Assembly: GCA_902790415.1 (NCBI GenBank)
Contig: CADARU010000010.1
Span: 1 to 49,413 of the forward strand
Direction of reading: 5' to 3'
Origin: an uncultured Pseudomonadota bacterium
GTDB taxonomy: Bacteria > Pseudomonadota > Alphaproteobacteria > Rs-D84
DNA: 49,413 nt
In this document: in pieces, positions 32,902 to 41,032 of the stretch
Layout: every line of letters starts with the position of its first letter
How positions within the stretch are numbered: the first letter of the stretch is position 1
Program-made: the position numbers and the translations under genes
Notes under the pieces: model-generated
What the model was told of the DNA's origin: nothing
The model's input: only the letters and a program-made list of their open reading frames with translations
Database searches by the model: none

Positions 32902-35307
32902 TCACTTTTTCACCACAAAGTTTACTAACTTTTTCGGAACAACGATGGTTTTGATTATTTCTGCGCCTGTTAATTGGCGGGTTGCGGTGTTTTTGGCCAT
33001 CGCAATCAAATCATCGTTAGTGGCATTGACATCGGCATTAAATTCGCCAACACGTTTACCATTTACCGTTACCGCAAATGTTGTGGTTGTTTGAACCAAC
33101 TTTGACGCATCAAATGTCGGCCACGGTTCAAATACCAACATATCTTTGTGTCCCAATTTTTCCCACATTTCTTCGGTCAAATGCGGCGCAAACGGATTTA
33201 ACATTTGAATCAGTATTTCATACGCGCGGCGTGGCATTTTACCACCCGGAAACGCATTCAAAAATTCCATCATTGCGGAAATCGCGGTGTTGAATTTCAT
33301 ACCGTCCAACCGTTCCGTTACATCCGCAACCAGACGGTTTATCAAAACCTCTTGTTCCGGGGTCGGCGCATCATCTATTATACCGTCAAACGCACTTTCC
33401 ACACGACGCAGGAATCTTTCAACCCCGCGCAGGGTATCTTCGGACCAATTCATATTATTTTGTTCCCAAGGTGCCAAATAAAGTATAGCCAAACGACATG
33501 CGTCCGCCCCAGTACGCGCCACGACATCGGACGATGGCACGACATTACCACGCGATTTTGACATCTTTTGACCATCTGGCCCCATAATCAAACCATTACA
33601 CGTGCGCTTTTGATACGGTTCCGCGCCCGGAACATAGCCCAAATCCGCCAATGCTTTATACCAAAAACGGGAATAGAGCAGGTGGCGTGTTGTATGTTCC
33701 ATACCGCCGTTATAATGGTCAACCGGCATCCATTTGTCTAACTGGCTGCGGCGACAGAATTCTTTGTCGTTTCTTGGGTCCAGATAGCGCATAAAGTACC
33801 ACGAAGACCCCGCCCACTGTGGCATAGTATCAGTTTCGCGTTTTGCCGCCCCGCCACAACAAGGGCAGGTTGTTTTTATCCATTCGGTTGCGCGTGCCAA
33901 CGGACTTTCACCCGTATCGGTCGGTTTATAATCGTCCATGTGCGGTTGCAATAACGGCAATTCGGATTCGTTTATCGGTTGCCACCCGCATTTTTCACAA
34001 TAAACCATTGGAATTGGTTCACCCCAATACATTTGACGTGAAAAACCCCAATCTTTTAATTTATATTTTTTGGTGCCACGCGCAAAGCCATGTTCAGTTC
34101 CATATTTAATTGCGGCGGCAATAGCGGTTTCTTTATCCATACCGTTTAAAAATTCAGAGTTGATATGCGTTCCATCACCCTCATAAACCTTATCTGGTTC
34201 ACCGCCCGCCAATACTGGAATAATTTCCAATCCGAACTTTTTTGCAAAATCCCAGTCGCGTCCATCATGCGCCGGCACCGCCATAATCGCACCAAACCCG
34301 TAATCCGCCAAAACATAATCAGATATAAAGATTGGCGTTTCACGTCCATTAAACGGATTTTTTGCCATAACACCGTCCAACTTTACACCTGTTTTATCTT
34401 TGGTAACATCTGTCCTTTCGATTTCTGATTTCGCCTTGGCCGCGGCGATATATGTACGCACCGCATCGGCGTTTTTAATACGTCCCTCGTCCAGCCATTT
34501 TTTCACCAGTTTGTGTTCCGGTGCAATAACACAGAATGTAACACCGAATATAGTATCAACGCGCGTGGTATAAACCGTCATAATATCATCACCAACACGA
34601 AAATCGACATCGGCACCATATGAACGACCAATCCAGTTAATCTGCATAGTTTTTACTTTTTCAGGATAATCAACCAATGCCAAATCATCTATCAAACGGT
34701 CGGCATATTTGGTTATCGCCAAATTCCATTGCAATTTCATTTTCTTTTCAACCGGCCCATGACAACGTTCACAACAGCCATCTTCCAACTCTTCGTTGGT
34801 CAGGTTCGTACGACAATTTGGGCACCAATTCATTGGCAATTCAGATTTATATGCCAAACCCGCCTTGAAAAATTGAATAAACATCCACTGGGTCCATTTA
34901 ATATATTCCGCATCAGATGTTGCAACCTTGGAATCCGGGTCAAACGACAGCCCCATAACCGAAATATCTTGTTCAAACTTTTTAATCAGTTCCGCCACAG
35001 AATCCCGCGGATGCTTTCCAATTTTTGTTGCGTATTTTTCAGACGAAATCCCCATGGAATCGTAACCAATCGGAAATAAAACATCAAACCCGCGCATACG
35101 TTTATAGCGCGCCATGACATCCATCCCTGTGTAAGGCAACATATGACCGACGTGCAAACCAGAACCAGACGGAAACGGAAATTCAATCAAATTATAATAT
35201 TTTGGTTTTGAACCGTCATTTTTCGGAACAAACACGCGCGCATCAGACCAACGTTTTTGCCATTTTGCTTCGCGTTCTACTATTTTCTTTGCATCATCTG
35301 TTGCCAT
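32902..35307 (-). CDS. leuS: Leucyl-tRNA synthetase
   Basis: LeuS charges tRNA-Leu and edits mischarged tRNA. The ATG at 35307 follows a strong AGGAG and fits the family start (MATDDAKKIVEREAKWQKRW); a longer frame from 35436 would overlap the rplM promoter. The 801-residue product has the class I motif as GLHVGHMLPYTG, a zinc-ribbon-like CPNCRTNLTNEEL-x-CCERC, the CP1 editing domain (VYTTRVDTIFGVTFCVIAPE), KMSKSRGNVV, and a C-terminal anticodon-binding part. It is slightly shorter than the E. coli enzyme (860). Confidence 0.97.
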   Translation of the reverse strand: MATDDAKKIVEREAKWQKRWSDARVFVPKNDGSKPKYYNLIEFPFPSGSGLHVGHMLPYTGMDVMARYKRMRGFDVLFPIGYDSMGISSEKYATKIGKHPRDSVAELIKKFEQDISVMGLSFDPDSKVATSDAEYIKWTQWMFIQFFKAGLAYKSELPMNWCPNCRTNLTNEELEDGCCERCHGPVEKKMKLQWNLAITKYADRLIDDLALVDYPEKVKTMQINWIGRSYGADVDFRVGDDIMTVYTTRVDTIFGVTFCVIAPEHKLVKKWLDEGRIKNADAVRTYIAAAKAKSEIERTDVTKDKTGVKLDGVMAKNPFNGRETPIFISDYVLADYGFGAIMAVPAHDGRDWDFAKKFGLEIIPVLAGGEPDKVYEGDGTHINSEFLNGMDKETAIAAAIKYGTEHGFARGTKKYKLKDWGFSRQMYWGEPIPMVYCEKCGWQPINESELPLLQPHMDDYKPTDTGESPLARATEWIKTTCPCCGGAAKRETDTMPQWAGSSWYFMRYLDPRNDKEFCRRSQLDKWMPVDHYNGGMEHTTRHLLYSRFWYKALADLGYVPGAEPYQKRTCNGLIMGPDGQKMSKSRGNVVPSSDVVARTGADACRLAILYLAPWEQNNMNWSEDTLRGVERFLRRVESAFDGIIDDAPTPEQEVLINRLVADVTERLDGMKFNTAISAMMEFLNAFPGGKMPRRAYEILIQMLNPFAPHLTEEMWEKLGHKDMLVFEPWPTFDASKLVQTTTTFAVTVNGKRVGEFNADVNATNDDLIAMAKNTATRQLTGAEIIKTIVVPKKLVNFVVKK

Positions 35308-35410
35308 TTTAAACTCCTGAGATAAACTTGCGAAATAAAGATTATCAAACTTGTTGCCGGTTCGCAAGTTTTTTATCACATGCGGTATTATTTTACCACA
35401 CAGATTTTTC

Positions 35411-35439
35411 TTGACTTTTCCGGTGCGTTGCGACATAAT
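35411..35439 (+). promoter_or_regulatory. Predicted promoter of rplM-rpsI
   Basis: TTGACT (35411-35416) and CATAAT (35434-35439) are separated by the optimal 17 bases. A start near 35446 leaves about 35 bases of leader with AAAAAAGG before rplM. Confidence 0.65.
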
Positions 35440-35480
35440 AGGGCGAACTTTTTAATAAACACAAAAAAGGTAAAACAAAA

Positions 35481-35954
35481 ATGGCAGCGACAAAATCGTT
35501 AAAAAAGTGCGAATTAGAAGCCAAATGGTATCTGATTGACGCAACTGATTGCACGCTGGGACGTTTGGCGGCATATACCGCAAACATCTTGCGCGGCAAA
35601 AACAAGGCCACATGGACACCAAATATGGATTGTGGCGACCATGTAATCATTATCAACGCGGACAAGGTTGCATTATCTGGAACCAAGGCCGACAAAACAA
35701 AATTCTATTGGCACACAACTTATCCTGGTGGCATCAAAGAACGCACATTGGGCCAAATGCGCGCCGAAAAACCGACTTTGTTGGTTAAAAACGCGGTAAA
35801 GCGCATGATGGGCCGTCGTACTGCGGTTGCATTGGCGGACAAACGTTTGACCAAACTGCACGTTTACGCAGGTGCGGAACACAAACACGCCGCGCAAAAT
35901 CCGGTTGTTATCGATTTTGCTGGCTTGAACCGTAAAAACAAAAGGGGCGAATAA
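35481..35954 (+). CDS. rplM: 50S ribosomal protein L13
   Basis: L13 is an early-assembling 50S protein. The 157-residue product shows [59 protein letters not shown] and [16 protein letters not shown], all typical. It is followed by rpsI in the usual bacterial order; the stop and the next start overlap by one base in TAATG, giving translational coupling. Confidence 0.98.
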   Translation: MAATKSLKKCELEAKWYLIDATDCTLGRLAAYTANILRGKNKATWTPNMDCGDHVIIINADKVALSGTKADKTKFYWHTTYPGGIKERTLGQMRAEKPTLLVKNAVKRMMGRRTAVALADKRLTKLHVYAGAEHKHAAQNPVVIDFAGLNRKNKRGE

Positions 35955-36454
35955 TGGCTACTACTACAAAGAAAACAACCGCCACAACCAAAAAGGCGAC
36001 AACTGTTAAAAAAGCGGCCCCTGCAAAGAAAGTGGCGGCAACGGCAACCGTTGCAAAACCAAAACTGAACAACGCAGTTTATGCAACTGGTAAACGTAAA
36101 GATTCCGTTGCACGTGTATATTTAGTACCGGGCAAGGGCAACATTGTTATTAACGACCGCGCGATGGGCGAATATTTCCGCCGTCCGGTGTTGCAAATGA
36201 TTTTGAATCAACCATTTAACGTTACAAAACGTGATGGCGCATACGATGTATTTGCAATGGTTACCGGTGGTGGTTTGTCCGGCCAAGCAGGTGCGGTAAA
36301 ACATGGTATTTCCAAGGCATTGGAAAAAGCAGAACCGGATTTACGTGCTGCATTAAAGGCCGCCGGATTCTTGACCCGCGATAGTCGTGTTGTCGAACGT
36401 AAGCACTACGGTTTCCGCAAGGCACGTCGTTCTACACAGTTCAGCAAACGTTAA
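35954..36454 (+). CDS. rpsI: 30S ribosomal protein S9 with a basic N-terminal extension
   Basis: S9 binds the 30S head, and its C-terminal tail reaches the P-site tRNA. Core motifs are [51 protein letters not shown] and the tail [13 protein letters not shown]. The 166 residues exceed E. coli S9 (130) because of a Lys/Thr/Ala-rich extension of about 38 residues ([19 protein letters not shown]). It starts in the rplM stop codon. Its terminator is shared with the small-ORF operon on the other strand. Confidence 0.98.
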   Translation: MATTTKKTTATTKKATTVKKAAPAKKVAATATVAKPKLNNAVYATGKRKDSVARVYLVPGKGNIVINDRAMGEYFRRPVLQMILNQPFNVTKRDGAYDVFAMVTGGGLSGQAGAVKHGISKALEKAEPDLRAALKAAGFLTRDSRVVERKHYGFRKARRSTQFSKR

Positions 36455-36480
36455 TCTGTTGCGGAATTGCGAATATCAAA

Positions 36481-36503
36481 AACCGCCCATCTGGGCGGTT
36501 TTT
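36481..36503. terminator. Bidirectional terminator of rpsI and the minus-strand small ORFs
   Basis: The stem AACCGCCC-atct-GGGCGGTT (36481-36500) has AAA before and TTT after, so it functions on both strands. The second small ORF ends at 36502, against the stem. Confidence 0.88.
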
Positions 36504-36594
36504 ACTTATACAAAGTTCGTCTTTTATTGTTTGCAACTCTATCATCTAAAATACGATACAAAGCCTGACGCAAACTGTCCAATTCTGTCTTCAT
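36502..36594 (-). CDS. Tiny ORF 2 (30 residues), coupled to tiny ORF 1
   Basis: On the minus strand ATG 36594-36592 overlaps the TGA of the preceding small ORF (ATGA). The product has 30 residues, starting MKTELDSLRQALYRILDD and ending in a basic tail NNKRRTLYK. It is amphipathic and helical in character, with alternating Leu and charge. The stop at 36502-36504 touches the bidirectional terminator. No family was recognised. It is supported by context (promoter, coupling, terminator) rather than homology. Confidence 0.5.
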   Translation of the reverse strand: MKTELDSLRQALYRILDDRVANNKRRTLYK

Positions 36595-36761
36595 CTATTA
36601 CCACGAGGGGGATATCTTGTGTCCCTTTTTCCTCCTGAAACGCCCCCTTTTGTTTTGGATTTAGCATTATAGCCAAGCTTCAATGCAAGCGCGGAAAAGA
36701 CAACCATGGCTCTCACAATATCTCTGTAGGTGTAGGTTACTACTGTATTTTCCTCAGACAC
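36591..36761 (-). CDS. Tiny ORF 1 (56 residues), GTG start
   Basis: On the minus strand AGGGAG lies 7 bases before GTG 36761. The ORF has 57 codons: MSEENTVVTYTYRDIVRAMV, then a hydrophobic stretch VFSALALKLGY, then a basic Gly-rich tail (SKTKGGVSGGKRDTRYPPRG). It overlaps the next small ORF by ATGA. A good promoter lies at 36791-36819 and a terminator closes the unit, so it looks like a genuine transcription unit. The product could be a small membrane-associated or nucleic-acid-binding peptide; the function is unknown. Confidence 0.55.
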   Translation of the reverse strand: MSEENTVVTYTYRDIVRAMVVFSALALKLGYNAKSKTKGGVSGGKRDTRYPPRGNR

Positions 36762-36790
36762 AAAACATCTCCCTTTTTAATATATGCCAT

Positions 36791-36819
36791 ATAATATCAC
36801 AAAGGAACGTTTAAATCAA
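36791..36819 (-). promoter_or_regulatory. Predicted promoter of the small-ORF operon
   Basis: On the minus strand TTGATT (36819-36814) and TATTAT (36796-36791) are separated by 17 bases. The start near 36784 gives a leader of about 22 bases before GTG 36761. Confidence 0.6.
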
Positions 36820-36932
36820 ATGTTTTTCTATGATAAAATCCAGTTAAAATCAGTTCAAACAAACATCGAATCTGGGGCGAAAATAAACGTTTCTTTGTGA
36901 AGTATACGAGAATCATTGCATACAACTTTGTG

Positions 36933-36960
36933 TTGCTTTCGCAAAAAAACAATGTATAAT
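36933..36960 (+). promoter_or_regulatory. Predicted promoter of tig
   Basis: TTGCTT (36933-36938) and a perfect TATAAT (36955-36960) are separated by 16 bases, with AGGGG before the ATG at 36999. Confidence 0.65.
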
Positions 36961-36998
36961 CACGTCTGCTTTGTAAACAATCTACCTAGGGGAAAACA

Positions 36999-38315
36999 AT
37001 GATTAAAAAAGAAAAAATCAAAGATTTACATTATTCTGTAACTGGCGTTTTGACCGCCGATGAAATTCAGGCCGCGGCCGATGAAATTTTAGCCGAATAT
37101 GGCAAAACCGCAAAAATGCCGGGATTCCGCGCGGGTCATATTCCATTATCTGTATTGCGCCAGAAATACAACGCATCCGCGATGGGGGAAGCAATCGATA
37201 AATTGATGAACCGCGATTTAAACACATATACTGCGGACAAGAAAATCCGCCTGGCTGGCGCGCCACGTGCCGACTTGGGCAAATGGGAAATTGGTAAAGA
37301 TGCTGAATACACTTTGGAATTTGATATTTTGCCAACTTTGCCGGAAATCGATTTGGAAAAAATCACCGTAACCAAGAAAGTTACAAAATTGGACGAATCC
37401 GAAGTTGAAAAGGCGATTGAAAACCTGCGCCGCAGCCGCAGTGTTGCCGAAAAGCAGGGCGATGATTATGCCGCCACCGATGGCGATACCGCCGTTATCG
37501 ACTTTAAGGGATTTATTGGTAAAGATGCATTTGAAGGCGGCGAAGCGAAAATGCACCACTTGGTTTTGGGTTCTGGCGCATTTATTCCAGGATTCGAAGA
37601 CCAAATCATCGGACACAAGGCCGGCGACAAATTTGACGTTAATGTAAAATTCCCAAAAGAATATCATGCCGAAAACTTGGCGGGCAAGGCGGCGCGCTTT
37701 GAAATCGTTTTACACGAAGTTCGCAAACACATCTTGCCAGAATTGAACGATGAATTTGCAAAAACAATCGGCCATGAAACAGTCGAAAAATTACGCGAAC
37801 ACATTCGCAACATATTGAACGAACAATATGTCGAGGCCGCAAAACAAGAAATGCGCAACGAATTGTTGGATAACCTGGCGGACAAAGTAAAAATGGATTT
37901 GCCAGAAACATTGGTTGACCAAGAATTGCAAATGGCAAAATCAGAACACGAACACCACCACGCACACTGCGATTGTGGTGGCAAATGTGTCGATGATTGC
38001 AAATTTGACGAAAAGAAAGAACGCAAAGAAGCCGAACGTCGTGTTAAATTAGGCTTGATTTTGGCAGAGTGGGGCACACAAAATAAAGTCGAAGTTACCC
38101 GCGATGATTTACAACAGGCTGTTTGGGCCGAAGCATCCCGCTATCCAGACCCAAAACAAGTGTTTGAATTCTATAACAAAAACCAAAATGCATTGGCAAT
38201 GTTGCGTGGTATGATTTTTGAACGCAAGGCATTAGATGCGATGTTGGAACACGTAAAAACAAAAGAAAAGTCGGTAAAACCCGAAGAATTGTTTCAACAA
38301 GCCAAAGCTAAATAA
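36999..38315 (+). CDS. tig: Trigger factor with a His/Cys-rich insertion
   Basis: Trigger factor is the ribosome-bound chaperone and prolyl isomerase. The 438-residue protein has the N-terminal ribosome-binding domain, with the signature in MPGFRAGHIPLSVLRQKY. The PPIase domain (about 150-245) includes DTAVIDFKGFIG and FIPGFEDQIIGHKAG. The C-terminal chaperone arms contain VKLGLILAEWG. At 317-334 it carries a His/Cys cluster, HEHHHAHCDCGGKCVDDC, that is not a normal part of the chaperone arm and could bind metal. It is monocistronic, with its own promoter and terminator. Confidence 0.96.
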   Translation: MIKKEKIKDLHYSVTGVLTADEIQAAADEILAEYGKTAKMPGFRAGHIPLSVLRQKYNASAMGEAIDKLMNRDLNTYTADKKIRLAGAPRADLGKWEIGKDAEYTLEFDILPTLPEIDLEKITVTKKVTKLDESEVEKAIENLRRSRSVAEKQGDDYAATDGDTAVIDFKGFIGKDAFEGGEAKMHHLVLGSGAFIPGFEDQIIGHKAGDKFDVNVKFPKEYHAENLAGKAARFEIVLHEVRKHILPELNDEFAKTIGHETVEKLREHIRNILNEQYVEAAKQEMRNELLDNLADKVKMDLPETLVDQELQMAKSEHEHHHAHCDCGGKCVDDCKFDEKKERKEAERRVKLGLILAEWGTQNKVEVTRDDLQQAVWAEASRYPDPKQVFEFYNKNQNALAMLRGMIFERKALDAMLEHVKTKEKSVKPEELFQQAKAK

Positions 38316-38330
38316 AAAAACGTAAAATAG

Positions 38331-38358
38331 CACCGCCCAGAGCAGGGCGGTGTTTTTT
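38331..38358 (+). terminator. Rho-independent terminator of tig
   Basis: The stem CACCGCCC (38331-38338) pairs with GGGCGGTG (38345-38352) and is followed by TTTTTTATT. Confidence 0.9.
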
Positions 38359-38981
38359 ATTTATACCTTTACCCAATTATTTTTGTCAAGTTTTGTCAAG
38401 TTTTGCTATTGCGTGTATTTTTTTTGTTAAAAAGCAACCGAAAAACCCTGGATTTCTGCGGTTTTTTGCGTTTTTTTACGCAAAAACAGGACAGGGCGCA
38501 TATCAAAATTAGGCATATTATGCACAAAACACCCAAAATCACGAATTTTCGCATTTTCAAAAATCTTAAAAATTTCATTACGTAAAAAACATTTTATATC
38601 GCGTCACAGCGCGCAAATTTTATTTGGACATATAAACATACGTCCGGCGCGCTGAAAATTCATTTACAAGCGTCTAAAACGATAATTCATAAATAATAAA
38701 TTTTTTACATAAATCGACCCAAATTCTGGGCGAGCAAAATCCAAAACAGCATACAAATATACGCCCAGAGCGCTAAAAATCTGACAAAAAAAATAACAAA
38801 ATACGTTTACCAACGCTAAACCCTTGGGATTTATATTATGTATACGTTTACCAACGGTAAACTATACATAATATACATTATGCGCCTTTTGTGTATCGCT
38901 GCTCGACCGAAAAAAATTGGTGCTGACTGACGTACCCCCCGTTGTGCAAATCGATGCGATAAAAAAGCACGCCGTTTGTTT
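38359..38981. other. AT-rich intergenic region with several inverted repeats
   Basis: About 620 bases contain no convincing gene. Contents include tandem TTTTGTCAAG near 38388-38402. An inverted repeat has arms CAGCGCGC (38607-38614) and GCGCGCTG (38647-38654) with an inner GGAC/GTCC pair. A second has arms CTGGGCG (38726-38732) and CGCCCAG (38762-38768). The operator-like sites at 38802-38875 are listed separately. A single TTATGCACA (38518-38526) matches a DnaA box, which is not enough to call an origin. A 60-codon minus-strand frame (38396-38578) lacks a ribosome site. Confidence 0.7.
38802..38875. promoter_or_regulatory. Two operator-like palindromes 41 bases apart, the second extended to a long inverted repeat
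   Basis: TACGTTTACCAACGCTAAAC (38802-38821) and TACGTTTACCAACGGTAAAC (38843-38862) are near-identical. Each has a dyad GTTTACC-AAC-GGTAAAC, with one mismatch in the first. The second copy is embedded in a larger inverted repeat, 38832-38852 against 38856-38875, matching over 20 bases with one extra base. Tandem spacing of 41 bases is close to four helical turns, typical of cooperative repressor sites. The nearest promoter is at 38982. Confidence 0.55.
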
Positions 38982-39010
38982 TTGACACATCGCACATTTT
39001 GTGATAAAAT
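38982..39010 (+). promoter_or_regulatory. Predicted promoter of the repeat-protein gene
   Basis: A perfect TTGACA (38982-38987) and TAAAAT (39005-39010) are separated by 17 bases. AAAGGAAAGG follows at 39021-39030, before GTG 39039. Confidence 0.7.
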
Positions 39011-39038
39011 ATTTCCCAACAAAGGAAAGGTTTTTATC

Positions 39039-40976
39039 GTGGCCAAAGTTAAAATCAAAGATTTAATTCGTAAACTGGTGTTTCAAAACAAACATGCCGA
39101 ACACGAATACACCGAACAAATGGCGAACATTGTGTTTGACCGTAATGATACAGCGATTGAAAACGCCTATACAGAAAGCGAAAAAATTGATACTAAAATT
39201 AAAAAAATCAACGCGGCCTTGGACAAGAAAGACGCAAAAATCAAGGCGACCGCACGCGATAAAAAGGAAATGACCGCGGAAACGTTTCGTGCCGCAATGC
39301 AAAAGTTAAACAAACAAAAAAACATATTAAAAGAACTGCAACAAACAACCATTCGCGAAAAAATGGACCGTGGGTTCCCTGCCCTTGACACGGAAATTAA
39401 AAAATACGCATGCTTACGACACCTGGTTTGGCGATTAGTAGAGGTTTCTGATTTTCCAACAACACAACACGATGACGGATTCCTGTATGCGGACGAAGAC
39501 GCGTTTTTCAACAGTGATACCGCACGTAATTTTCGCGAAATTTCCGACTATGTTGACGATGTTTTTGGCCGCCCCGGAATCAAGATGGAAAACGAAATGG
39601 CAATAGAGCGTTTTATAGAAAACGATGCCAAAGATTTGGGGCTGGGCATACCAGAAAAAATCACACCGCAAATTATCGTTGATATACACAACGCATTAAA
39701 CGTTAAACGTGCAAAGGAAGCCGAAAAGAACCAAGAATTATCCGAAACAATCGCACAAAGCAAAATTGGCATTAAACCCATTCGGGATTTTGGCGATGGT
39801 TTTGCGATGTATCGTTTGATGCCAGATACGGAATATTACAACGAACACGGTGTTCACCGTAATTTGAAATACGAAAGTACACAAATGGGGATTTGTATCG
39901 GCGATGAAAGTCAAGCGTATTCAAAAAAAATACTAAACGAAAAAGAAAACCAGTATTACACATTACGCGTGCCGGATAAAAACGGACAAATGATTCCCCA
40001 TTGCACGATTGAGGTTAACGGCAATATCGTAGCCCAGGTCAAAGGCACCGCAAACGGCCCGGTTAATGTAAAATATATAACAATGGTTCGCGAATTTTTG
40101 CGTAATGATTTAAATTGTGCATTTCCGGGCGAAGAAAACACAACAAACAAACGCAAAATTTACGATTTACAAAACATTGGTTTTATTAATGATGCACACG
40201 GTAAACAGGTTGACCTGTTTAACCTGGCCCCCGGGACAGAATTAGCCGAAATAGATTTAGACACACTAAAGACCCGTGGCATAAAGACTGAAAATATAAA
40301 ATCCGTTGAAAAAATACGCGCCGGCGGCAAAATATCAGACTGCGATTTAGAGCTTATAACACACCTTAACGCAAAGGCAATTAACTTAGAGTCTGCCGAT
40401 TTATCAAATGTCACCAAACTAGACCTTGGCAATGCAGAATATATATATTTATCTAATGCAAATGGCTTGCCAGGCGAATTGGATTTTACAAAAATCGCAC
40501 TAAACGCAAAGGCAATTAACTTAGAGTCTGCCGATTTATCAAACGTCACCAAACTAAACCTTGGCAATGCAGAATATATATATTTATCTAATGCAAAGGG
40601 CTTGCACGGCGAATTGGATTTTACAAAAATCGCACCAAACGCAAAGGAAATTCACTTAGACTCTGCCGATTTATCAAACGTCACCAAACTAAACCTTGGT
40701 AATGCAGAAAATATAGATTTATATTCTGCAAAGGGCTTGCACGGCGAATTGGATTTTACAAAAATCGCACCAAACGCAAAGGCAATTAACTTAAACTCTG
40801 CCGATTTATCAAATGTTACAGGAATAAAAATAAAAGACCCCAAAATTATCTGTGGTGTTTATGAAAGAACACTGCAAAAATTAATCATTGTCGGTGCAAC
40901 AAATAAACAAAATATCGTGGAACAAGAATCCAATAAGAAAAAAATGTTGCCACCACAACATTCCTTGCACAATTAA
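39039..40976 (+). CDS. LRR-like protein with 45-residue tandem repeats
   Basis: The GTG at 39039 is chosen because AAAGGAAAGG lies 8 bases upstream and the promoter is just before it. The 645-residue product has no signal peptide. The N-terminal 100 residues are charged and coiled-coil-like (DTKIKKINAALDKKDAKIKA). The middle is unrecognised. Residues 445-600 hold three and a half repeats of 45 residues with the pattern AINLESADLSNVTKLDLGNA, then EYIYLSNAKGLHGELDFTK, resembling leucine-rich or pentapeptide-like solenoids. The repeats are nearly identical at DNA level. It may be a protein-binding or effector-like protein (inference). Confidence 0.82.
   Translation: MAKVKIKDLIRKLVFQNKHAEHEYTEQMANIVFDRNDTAIENAYTESEKIDTKIKKINAALDKKDAKIKATARDKKEMTAETFRAAMQKLNKQKNILKELQQTTIREKMDRGFPALDTEIKKYACLRHLVWRLVEVSDFPTTQHDDGFLYADEDAFFNSDTARNFREISDYVDDVFGRPGIKMENEMAIERFIENDAKDLGLGIPEKITPQIIVDIHNALNVKRAKEAEKNQELSETIAQSKIGIKPIRDFGDGFAMYRLMPDTEYYNEHGVHRNLKYESTQMGICIGDESQAYSKKILNEKENQYYTLRVPDKNGQMIPHCTIEVNGNIVAQVKGTANGPVNVKYITMVREFLRNDLNCAFPGEENTTNKRKIYDLQNIGFINDAHGKQVDLFNLAPGTELAEIDLDTLKTRGIKTENIKSVEKIRAGGKISDCDLELITHLNAKAINLESADLSNVTKLDLGNAEYIYLSNANGLPGELDFTKIALNAKAINLESADLSNVTKLNLGNAEYIYLSNAKGLHGELDFTKIAPNAKEIHLDSADLSNVTKLNLGNAENIDLYSAKGLHGELDFTKIAPNAKAINLNSADLSNVTGIKIKDPKIICGVYERTLQKLIIVGATNKQNIVEQESNKKKMLPPQHSLHN
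40371..40820 (+). repeat. 135-base tandem repeat array (about 3.3 copies)
   Basis: Copies begin at 40371, 40506, 40641 and 40776, exactly 135 bases apart; the last is partial. The units keep blocks such as TCTGCCGATTTATCAAA and GAATTGGATTTTACAAAAAT with few differences, which indicates recent duplication or homogenisation. Confidence 0.9.
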
Positions 40977-40981
40977 CAAAA

Positions 40982-41007
40982 AAAACCGGTTGTGATTGCA
41001 ACCGGTT
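40982..41007. terminator. Bidirectional terminator between the repeat-protein gene and prfA
   Basis: The stem AAACCGGTTG (40982-40991) pairs with CAACCGGTTT (40998-41007). It lies between converging genes. T enrichment is modest on both sides. Confidence 0.75.
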
Positions 41008-41032
41008 TCTATTACAACATAAAAAATAACAT

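Noticed and set aside
35308..35436. Longer leuS N-terminus from 35436
   Set aside because: It would overlap the rplM promoter and lacks a ribosome site; AGGAG before 35307 and the conserved start decide for the shorter form.
38388..38402. Tandem TTTTGTCAAG as a possible CRISPR or iteron start
   Set aside because: Only two short copies without spacers of constant length; no array is present anywhere in the window.
38518..38526. TTATGCACA, a perfect match to the DnaA box pattern
   Set aside because: A single copy in 600 bases of AT-rich DNA, with no cluster and no dnaA or hemE nearby, does not support an origin.
38396..38578. 60-residue minus-strand frame with a basic start and hydrophobic middle (MRKFVILGVLCIICLILI)
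   Set aside because: It resembles a small membrane protein but has no ribosome site or promoter, and AT-rich DNA readily gives such frames.
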